Below are positions 57,030-64,000 of a DNA stretch of 64,000 nt, piece by piece. Source of the DNA: Zygnema cylindricum (Eukaryota > Streptophyta > Zygnematophyceae > Zygnematales > Zygnemataceae); the NCBI GenBank assembly GCA_037447655.1, contig JBBHKE010000892.1, forward strand, positions 109,267 through 173,266, in the 5' to 3' direction. The notes below the pieces were generated by a model that was not told the DNA's origin, did not search any database, and was given only the letters and a program-made list of their open reading frames with translations. Every line of letters begins with the position of its first letter. Within the stretch, counting starts at the first letter, position 1. The position numbers and the translations under genes are program-made.

Positions 57030-59790
57030 GGTTAGAATCAAAGGTCGGAGTTGGACAGATGAATTTCGAACTGAGGCCGGGATAGAGCCTTTGTGAGGAA
57101 GTCGGCCAGCTGCTTGGAGGTGGGACAGTAGGTGAACCTTACAATGCCTGCAGCAATGGCGTCGCGTGTGAAGTGGAACTAAATGTCGATATGTTTAGTC
57201 CTGTGATGGTGTATTGGATTGCCCATAAGGGCAAGCGAACCTTGGGAGTCGTTGAATATTACTGCCGCGGAGGGTTGTGGAAACTGAAGATTGGAAAGGA
57301 GGAAGCGTAACCAGATCGCTTCCTTGGTGGCATGAGTGGCAGCCATATATTCGGATTCCGTGGATGAAAGAGCTACAGTTGGTTGCTTCCTGGAAGACCA
57401 AGAAATGAGGGCGCCATGAAGGGAAAAACACACACCGGTAGTGGAGCGTCGGGAGTCCAAATCTTCCCCCCAGTCCGAATCACAAAAACCAACCAGCTCA
57501 GGCGAAGAGGAGCCAGTGAAGGTGAGCTTGAGGCTTTTTGTTCCTTGGAGGTAATGAATAACTCTTTTAGCAGCAAGGAGGTGATCTGCTGAAGGGTTGG
57601 ACACAAATTGACTGAGCTGTTCAACTGCTACTGCTATGTCAGGACGCGTCCCTGTCATAGCATACATGAGACTCCCAACAATGGAACGATAAAGTTCATG
57701 GGTGGCTACACGGACACACCCACCGGAGTTGCGTCCCTGTCATAGCGTACATGAGACTCCCAACAATGGAAAGATAAAGTTAATGGGTGGCTACGGGGAC
57801 AAGCCCACCAAAGTTTTTGATAAGCTTTACATTGGGGTCTAATAAAGTGGAAATTGGGCTACAATCAAACATGGAAAATCTGGTGAGGATTTCATTGATA
57901 TATTTTTCTTAGGATAGATATAAGGTTTTAGATGGTCGATTTCGACCGACAAAAATACCAAGACAATATTCTACTTATCCTAAGTCAATCATGGAGAAGT
58001 AGAGGTTGAGCATGGTTTTTACTAGATTGATGAGGGAAAGAAAAGGACATGCAAGGAGGAGATCATGGACATAAATAACTAGGATGACTAAAGACTCGTC
58101 ATTACCTCGTATAAAAAGACCAAAATATACATCAAGCTTGTTGAAGCCCTCTTTGAGAAGAACGACCTCCAGGTGTTTATTCCAAACGCGAGGTGCTTGT
58201 TTTAGGCCGTAGAGAGATTTGAGAAGTCTGCAAACGAGGTGCTCGGTGCGAAGCGCGACATATCCTTCCGGTTGACGGATGAAGATTTCCTTGCATATGT
58301 GCCGTAGAGAAAAGCGGTTTGCACATCCATGTGATGGACGTGCCAATCACGGGCAGCAACAAAGGAGAGGAGAATACAAATGGAGGTAAACTTTGCTACC
58401 GGAGCCTAGGTTTCTTTGAAGTCAACTCCCTCCTTTTGGAGAAAACCTTTGGCGACGAAGCAAGCCTTGAAGCGGTCAAGGGATCCATCAGCTTTAGTTT
58501 TGATTCAAAAAACCCACTTCGATCCGATGACCTTTCGATCTTTTGGAAGAGCGGTAAGTTCTTAGGTGCCATTTTTTTTTAAGGATGCAAACTCCGCGTT
58601 TGTGGCCACTTTCCAGGAGGCAGCATACGGTCCATTCATGGCGGCTGAAAATGATTGAGGAACGTCGAGAGTGGCAATGTTTGTTGTTCCGTTGCCTTAA
58701 CAAAACTGCTGGTTGAGAATTCTTTTACTTTTGCAAAGGGGTTGGGATACAGCATTAGGAGTGGGAACAGAATTTTCTTTTTGAATAGCATATGGTGGAT
58801 CGTTAGGATTAACCGGGGAGAGGGAATAAGGATCGGAAACAGCCCGAGAGAGTGGGGAAGGGGAGGATGGTAAAAGGAGTTCTGAGGTGGATCTGATGAG
58901 TGTGGAAGGAGGGAGGGGTAGAGAAGAGTGGGAGAGTGAAGAATTATTGGTTAAATGAGGAGCAATGGCAAGAGATATGATGGAAAGGAGTGATGAAAGA
59001 GATTTCAGCTGGGTAAGGGGACGAGGAGGGGAAGGGGAAAGAGAAGGAGGTGAAGCATGCAAAAGTTTGAGAAAGAGAGGTTCTTCATTAAAACTGACAT
59101 CACGGTTGAGGACAACTCGACGTTTGCTAGAGACCCAAATTCGGTATGCCTTGGATTCGGTGGCAAAACCAACTAAGACGCCCAATTTGGCTCGGCTGTC
59201 CCATTTGCCGGTTGGAGTAAGATTCTTGATCCAAGTGGTACAACCGAATATACAAATGTGTGAGACGTCTAGATTTCTTCCTGTCCACGCTTCATGAGGG
59301 GTTTTTCCGAGATAAGCGGAGGTTGGGAAAAGGTTGCGTAAGTAATTTGCAGTGGTTACAGATTCTGCCCAGAAAATTGTTGGCATGGCAGCAAAATGTA
59401 ACATGGACCTACCCATGTTGACCACCGTTCGATGGTATCTTTCGGAAACACCATTTTTTTGTGGTGTATGGGGAACGGTAGATTGGTGAACGATTCCGTG
59501 ATAACTAAGGAATCGCGAAAATTCGGTGGAGAAGTTGTCCCCCTTGTTGACTGTTCTTAGAAATTTGATACGACAGTCGAGGGAGTTTTCAACAAGGGTT
59601 TTATATTCGTGTTTTTGTAAACGTGTCAGATTTTCGAAGAAGAAGGAAAAGATGACAAAAGCGTGTGGCGTCATCAATGAAGGTTACAAAATATAGGGCG
59701 CCAATGTGACTTCGTACAAACATGGGACCACAAAGATCAGAGTGGACCAATGTGAGGGGGTCGTTGTCAAGCTCGAGTGCTTTTCAGGCA
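57030..59790 (-). pseudogene. Copia pol remnant (integrase, RT, RNase H), right-hand element
   Basis: Minus-strand order. The integrase core has LVHSDLCGPM and VTFIDDATR, and near 59460-59500 TVPHTPQKNGVSERYHRT. The longest open piece is 59677-58697, including the integrase C-terminus GKTPHEAWTGRNLDVSH. Reverse transcriptase shows [30 protein letters not shown] and VIYVHDLLL (D to H change in the YVDD motif). RNase H shows MYAMTGTRPDIAVAVEQLSQ, GFCDSDWGED, LSSTESEYMAATHATKEA and TKHIDI, then a stop and ADFLTKAL. A tandem duplication of about 78 bp lies at 57651-57805. The 5' end is cut at about 59790. The element is inactive. Confidence 0.88.
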
Positions 59791-59894
59791 CCCTTCTATA
59801 TTACCGAGGATTTCCGTACCCTTCCGACCCGTACTATTCTCAGATTTCGGAGAAGCCCGCACAACCTGCCGGAAGGATTGAAGTATTTCCTCTA

Positions 59895-60290
59895 CTGAAC
59901 AAGACGCACTTTGTTTCGTGCCATAAAGTACACCGGCAGCTGTACTTTTGCGTACGGAACTCAATTCTGATTGGTTCCGTACATCAGTAGATAGAGTCTG
60001 TGAGAGAGATAGGACTTAGAAAAATTAGAAGATAGGACCCCCTCTCCCAAAGAGCTTCTGTACAAAAGGTCAACTTTGACCCTCCATAACTTACTGCTCA
60101 GGGGAGCAAATTCAGAGATTCTTTTTGCTACCGACTCAGGGGAGTCTTGCCTTTACAGAGGTGGAGGTGGTCAGGGTTTTTGTCTGCCATGGTGGCAGTT
60201 ATTTTTGCTGGAACACAAAGGGGTCAAGATTATCCTAGAGGCTTCTTCGAAGCTGTCTACTCTGAGGATTATGGAGGTCTCAGAGTTTCA
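59895..60290 (+). repeat. Partial copia family B LTR, opposite orientation
   Basis: Reverse complement of the last part of the LTR at 12694-13749, ending in the same GTCTCAGAGTTTCA at 60290. Shared words include CTGCTCAGGGGAGCAAATTC and GACTCAGGGGAGTC. Its 5' part is missing. The short open frame inside has no coding meaning. Confidence 0.75.
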
Positions 60291-60451
60291 CGACCCACGT
60301 ACAATTTAAATCATTTCGAATATTAATCATCGGATCGCTTCGCGATCCGCCGTCTATTTCTCCAACACATTCCGCACTTTCGTCTATGTTTCTTCGCGTC
60401 ACTTGAAGTCCAATTCTGTTTGTTCCAATAAACTTAGTACCAAGTACGCAA

Positions 60452-60549
60452 GCTGCTATGACTGCGATGTGACTAGCGCAGCATGGCAGCGCAATATCTT
60501 TGTCACACACGCTGCTATGACAGCGGTGTGACCAGCGCAGCATGGCAGC
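60452..60549. repeat. Tandem hairpin repeat (two 39-bp units)
   Basis: Units at 60452-60490 and 60511-60549 begin GCTGCTATGAC and end GCAGCATGGCAGC, nearly identical, each with self-complementary ends. They lie upstream of the gag-like region of the Ty3/gypsy element and may belong to its LTR or leader. Confidence 0.7.
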
Positions 60550-60589
60550 ATAGTAATGTGATATAGAGAGGACTAAAGGTTTCCAAAAT

Positions 60590-61456
60590 CCAACATGCTC
60601 CTCTTACGGCAGCGCAACGACTCCAAAGACAGAAGCAAGAGTTACTACATAAGCTAGTGGAGCTTGATCTTCAAAGCACATCGAGTGTTAATGACGATGA
60701 TTTGATGGGCTGGGATTTGGAACCCCCAAACGCCCACCATGCAAACAATTTCTTGCACAGAGCATGGAATGTTGGAGTGGGAGATGGTCGTAGACAACTC
60801 CGCTCCTCAACCTCGGATCAAAGGAGAGACAGGCGGAAAATGGGCCAAAAGGACCACAACAGGAAGGCCACCGGGCCTTTGTCTTTCACGCCCAGGGCAG
60901 TCATTCTGAACAATGACATAGGCCTTGGGATAAGTCCACTCAACCCCCTCCTCTTTCTCCTCAACCTAAATTTCCTCCCGGTTTCGAAAATTACAAGAAA
61001 GAGAAACTGCAGCAGGAGACAAAATCAATGGAAAAGGACAACCAAAGTACATAGGATTGGTTTGAGCGGTGTATGGCCGAACGCGCGGACGAAGATGCAC
61101 CAAAAACTCCACCCGTACCCGATTCCGGTTCTGAAACTGATGGCAACGAACAGATAGAACCGGATCAGGAACAAAATTCGCCGACATCTACCCCAAAAGC
61201 TCCGCTCCATTCCTCCAAGCCTGCTATTATGCTGGTCCGGCATTTGATGCCTTATGCCTTGACCCATGTCAAGACCCTTGCTTCCCCCCATAATTTGCCC
61301 GAAAAGATCCTCATTCAGGCCCTGGGAGAAGAGATCCATTCTGGAAAAGACAAAGTCGACAGGGTGACACTTCCCACGGCGGTATACTTGTCTTCAGATC
61401 CTAAGACCCCTATGCGGATAGGGACTACAAAACTTTGTCCATGGCACTCATTCTAA
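60590..61456 (+). pseudogene. Ty3/gypsy-type element: gag-like region, frameshifted
   Basis: Plus-strand frames read LTAAQRLQRQKQELLHKLVE, FLHRAWNVGVGD, and then, after a frameshift near 60940, PKFPPGFENYKKEKLQQET. A stop (after NQST) and an acidic stretch ERADEDAPKTPP follow. The final part (MPYALTHVKTLASPHNLPEK) precedes the protease. No zinc knuckle was found. The gag assignment rests on position before protease and reverse transcriptase. Confidence 0.55.
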
Positions 61457-62023
61457 ACCGGACTGGGAATTTCAAACTGAACGGGTACGGCGGGTATCAG
61501 GACGATGTGGTTGATACGGGAGCACTTCCCAACCTCATCACTACTTCTGCATTGCAGAAAAATGCCGGAAGAACTCAGACCCCAGATATGCCCGAGTAAC
61601 ATCTGCTTAAGCACATACAACACCAGCAATCAGCCAGTCCATGGGATCATCAAAGCCATGGACATTGAATTCTTATATGATGCGGGACAGAAGGTGAAAA
61701 TTGGACTTCCTTTCTTAGTGATAGAAGGGAATCAGTTTGAAATTCTGTTGGGAATGGCAACTTGGACCTGCATAAATATGAGGTTGAGTGTTTGGAAGGA
61801 GCAATGTATAGTTCGGGACCCAGGAAATCCCGAAGGAACCAAGGTTGTGGTTCCTTTGGATTAATGGAACCGGGGAAAGACAAATGTTCCGGTGTCTGGC
61901 TGTTACCCCGTGTATTCTACCACCTCTCCGGCGGAGCTGTTTGACAGTTCCACAGATATTGCCGAAGACATCTAGCAATTCCCAATTTCCAAGCGGTGGG
62001 AAAAAGAATACACAGACAGATTA
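61457..62023 (+). pseudogene. Ty3/gypsy aspartic protease region, broken
   Basis: The active site reads DDVVDTGALPNLITTSAL from 61501 (D-T-G-A at 61513). The frame then shifts, and the second half continues as PVHGIIKAMDIEFLYDAG and FLVIEGNQFEILLGMATW (the ILG motif typical of retropepsins). Stops at about 61862 and 61971 interrupt the stretch leading into the methyltransferase, all in the same frame as the latter. The ancestral protein therefore ran straight from protease into methyltransferase. Confidence 0.75.
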
Positions 62024-63490
62024 TTGCAGGTGGCGAAACTCCGGCGGGGAGTGGATCAAACATTCTCGGCCTTACTATTACCGAAAACAGATTCGACGAT
62101 CCAGTCAGATGTTTTCAAAACCAAGACTGGGAGCGAGGACTTCAATCGACAAGTGGTGTCATTGACAGTCCCAGACTCCGGACTTCGGATTTTATCTTTA
62201 TTTTCAGGAATCAGTTCTGATTTGGAGGCAGTTTTAAAGGCAGGGTATCGAGTGGAGTCATACACAGCAGTGGAAATTTCACCGGAAGCGCGAGCTGTCA
62301 GCGAACACCGCCTACATCAACTGCACCGCTTATATCCTCAACAGCTTCCAGTGTCTTCCATTTCCAAAGCTCACCGGAGTCTTCCCCAGAATGTGGATAA
62401 TATAATGGCACCTCATTTAGCTAGTCTGGGAAGAGTAGATCTGGTTGTGGCGGGATGGCCTTGTCAGGGATACTCCCTAGCAGGACAAGGAAGAGGGCAT
62501 CAGGACCACCGAAGTGGAACCTTCTATCAGATGATTACATTGATATCGTGGATTCAGCAGCTCCAAGACACACCAGTGGGGTACATTCTGGAGAATGTCC
62601 ACCCGGGGGATGATAAACGAAAGCAGGTTGCAGAAAGTTGGAATCAGGTAACCCGTATCCTGGGAGCTCCCTTGGTTTTTGACGCTGCTCAAATGGGATC
62701 TCGAGCGCACAGACTCCGGGCATATTGGACCAATATGATCCCTCTTCCAGTCCTCCGACAACTGTTGGAGACACAAACCCCCGACCCCCAGATTTCAGTG
62801 CAGCAGATACTTGGAAAAGGGAGAATGGCGACACCTGTAACAAAACCGGATCGTACACCTTTCTTCCAATGCAATATCCCCAGATTCCCACGTCGAGCAC
62901 TCCCCACGTTGGTATCTTTTCCTCACAGTCACGCCTACCGAAAAGGAGCAGCTGGAATGATTTTTGACAGCAAGGAAAGACTTTGGACAGCACCAACAAT
63001 ATCGGAACGAGAACAGGCAATGGGATTTCATCTGGAAACCACGGCAGCACGAGGTATTTCAGACCTACAGCGGTGCAGCCTCATAGGGCAAAGCATGGAT
63101 TTAAATGCCATTACATGGGTTGTAAAGCATGCTCTTGCCTATTCCAGTCTCCACGCTCCAGATTCACGTAGAAATTACCTTCAAGCTCCACAGTTACTGT
63201 CCATACAAGCAACTTTGCAGCTTGAGGGGGGGAGAGAAAAGAGAAGAATTCTACACCCGAGAGTTCTTTCAGCGGGGGGGAACATGAGCTCAGAAGGAGA
63301 CAGCTTAGCGGAAGTTGTCAGCAGTAAGGTATTATTCGGAGGAATAGAGGCAGATCCACAGGTTGGGCTAGAATTCGACATCAACCTCTGGGGAAGACCA
63401 CCGGAAGCTTGGGCTGCGTTTGAGCTTGGAAAAATGGACTTGACTCTGGGGGAGCAGTTGGACCCTCAGCAGAAAGAACAGCTAACATAA
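62024..63490 (+). CDS. Retrotransposon-encoded C5-cytosine DNA methyltransferase
   Basis: Transfers a methyl group from S-adenosylmethionine to cytosine in DNA. Motifs are in canonical order in the 488-codon frame: I, LRILSLFSGIS (residues 54-64); IV, GWPCQGYSLAGQG with catalytic Cys147; VI, YILENVHPG (Glu190); VIII, QMGSRAHRLRAYW (223-235); IX, WTAPTISEREQAMGF (321-335); X, IGQSMDLNAITW (354-365). All six are complete; the serine in motif I (FSGIS) and GQSM in motif X are mild variants. No CXXC, BAH or chromo domain is seen. The frame is the same as the protease end before it and the polymerase start after it, separated only by stop codons, so it was part of the polyprotein. Residues 390-488 look like a linker to polymerase. 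ATG at 62024 is only the first in-frame ATG. Retrotransposon-borne DNMTs are reported from charophytes and dinoflagellates. Confidence 0.9.
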   Translation: MQVAKLRRGVDQTFSALLLPKTDSTIQSDVFKTKTGSEDFNRQVVSLTVPDSGLRILSLFSGISSDLEAVLKAGYRVESYTAVEISPEARAVSEHRLHQLHRLYPQQLPVSSISKAHRSLPQNVDNIMAPHLASLGRVDLVVAGWPCQGYSLAGQGRGHQDHRSGTFYQMITLISWIQQLQDTPVGYILENVHPGDDKRKQVAESWNQVTRILGAPLVFDAAQMGSRAHRLRAYWTNMIPLPVLRQLLETQTPDPQISVQQILGKGRMATPVTKPDRTPFFQCNIPRFPRRALPTLVSFPHSHAYRKGAAGMIFDSKERLWTAPTISEREQAMGFHLETTAARGISDLQRCSLIGQSMDLNAITWVVKHALAYSSLHAPDSRRNYLQAPQLLSIQATLQLEGGREKRRILHPRVLSAGGNMSSEGDSLAEVVSSKVLFGGIEADPQVGLEFDINLWGRPPEAWAAFELGKMDLTLGEQLDPQQKEQLT

Positions 63491-64000
63491 CTCTTGGCTA
63501 GAAACACTCAGTTTTTCTCATGGTCCGAAACAGGTGTTGGAATCTACAAAACAACCCCCTTTCAGATAGATTTGATCGACGAAACCGCAACGGTTTGGCA
63601 GAAACAATATCCTCTCAGCTTCAAAGAGAAAGAGTTTATTACTGCAAAGGTTCAAACTTTTTTTTGGACGCAGGGTTGGTTCAGGAAAGTAGCGGACTCA
63701 ATGGGTTTGCTTCCCCCACAGTTCTCCTTCCTAAGAAGGATTCATCCGGGAAAACTGTGGACTTCCGAATTTGTGGGGACTACCGCATGTTGAACACGGC
63801 CACCATTCCTAACCGGTACCCAATGCCAACTCCGGAAGAGATATTCGACTCTCTTGCTGGGGCCACCATTTTCTCCACACTGGACATGAAGAATGGTTTC
63901 CACCAGATTGCCATGGAACCAAAACACCGAGAGAGAACGGCATTCTGGGCCGGATCCAGACTTTATGAGTGGATTTACATGCCTTTCGGACTGAAGAATG
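63491..64000 (+). pseudogene. Ty3/gypsy reverse transcriptase, 5' part, frameshifted and cut by window edge
   Basis: After a TAA the frame continues LLARNTQFFSWSETGVGIYK and FQIDLIDETATVWQKQYPLS. A T-run at about 63659-63665 shifts it. The polymerase then reads GFASPTVLLPKKDSSGKTVD, FRICGDYRMLN, YPMPTPEEIF, ATIFSTLDMKNGFHQIAM and YEWIYMPFGLKN, which are motifs 1 to 3 of Ty3/gypsy reverse transcriptase with the first catalytic aspartate. The YVDD motif, RNase H and integrase lie beyond 64000. Confidence 0.85.

Overview
This is nuclear DNA of a multicellular or algal eukaryote. Its genes have many introns with canonical GT-AG borders, and its repeats include LTR retrotransposons, hAT and PIF/Harbinger-like DNA elements and tRNA-derived repeats. 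Long serine/proline-rich (SPPP) segments in secreted proteins, plus a Ty3/gypsy element carrying a cytosine methyltransferase, point to a green alga, most plausibly a streptophyte (charophyte). The organism is an inference. Ten N's at 13851-13860 mark an assembly gap.

Left and centre (1166-51241, minus strand): a tandem family of secreted nucleases. Each repeat unit ('module') is a complete ExeM/NucH-like extracellular nuclease: an N-terminal OB-fold, a linker region, and an endonuclease/exonuclease/phosphatase (EEP) catalytic domain. Each is encoded by about nine exons with the same splice phases. Modules are joined by proline-rich exons, so adjacent modules can be read as one long protein. 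I number them from the 5' end: modules 1 and 2 (51241 to 39061) form a two-nuclease gene with one signal peptide and a proline-rich tail. Modules 3 and 4 (23749 to 15644) and module 5 (9501 to 6770) are decayed. Module 6 (5731 to 1166) is open in frame but lacks a signal peptide of its own. Modules 4 and 5 are separated by a retrotransposon-filled block (9656-15643). An inverted copy of a gene 3' end lies at 24169-25010.

Middle (25210-37053): a transposon cluster between module 3 and the intact gene. It holds MITEs, a PIF/Harbinger-like element, a decayed copia element with its two LTRs (one carrying a hAT element with an 8-bp target duplication, the other a solo LTR with a 5-bp duplication), and a compound Harbinger-like element.

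Right (52201-64000): two adjacent MITEs, unclassified sequence, a decayed copia element on the minus strand, and a Ty3/gypsy element on the plus strand. In the last, a 488-codon open C5-cytosine methyltransferase sits between protease and reverse transcriptase and runs off the window edge. The flanking gag-pol is interrupted by stops and frameshifts, but the methyltransferase frame is open.
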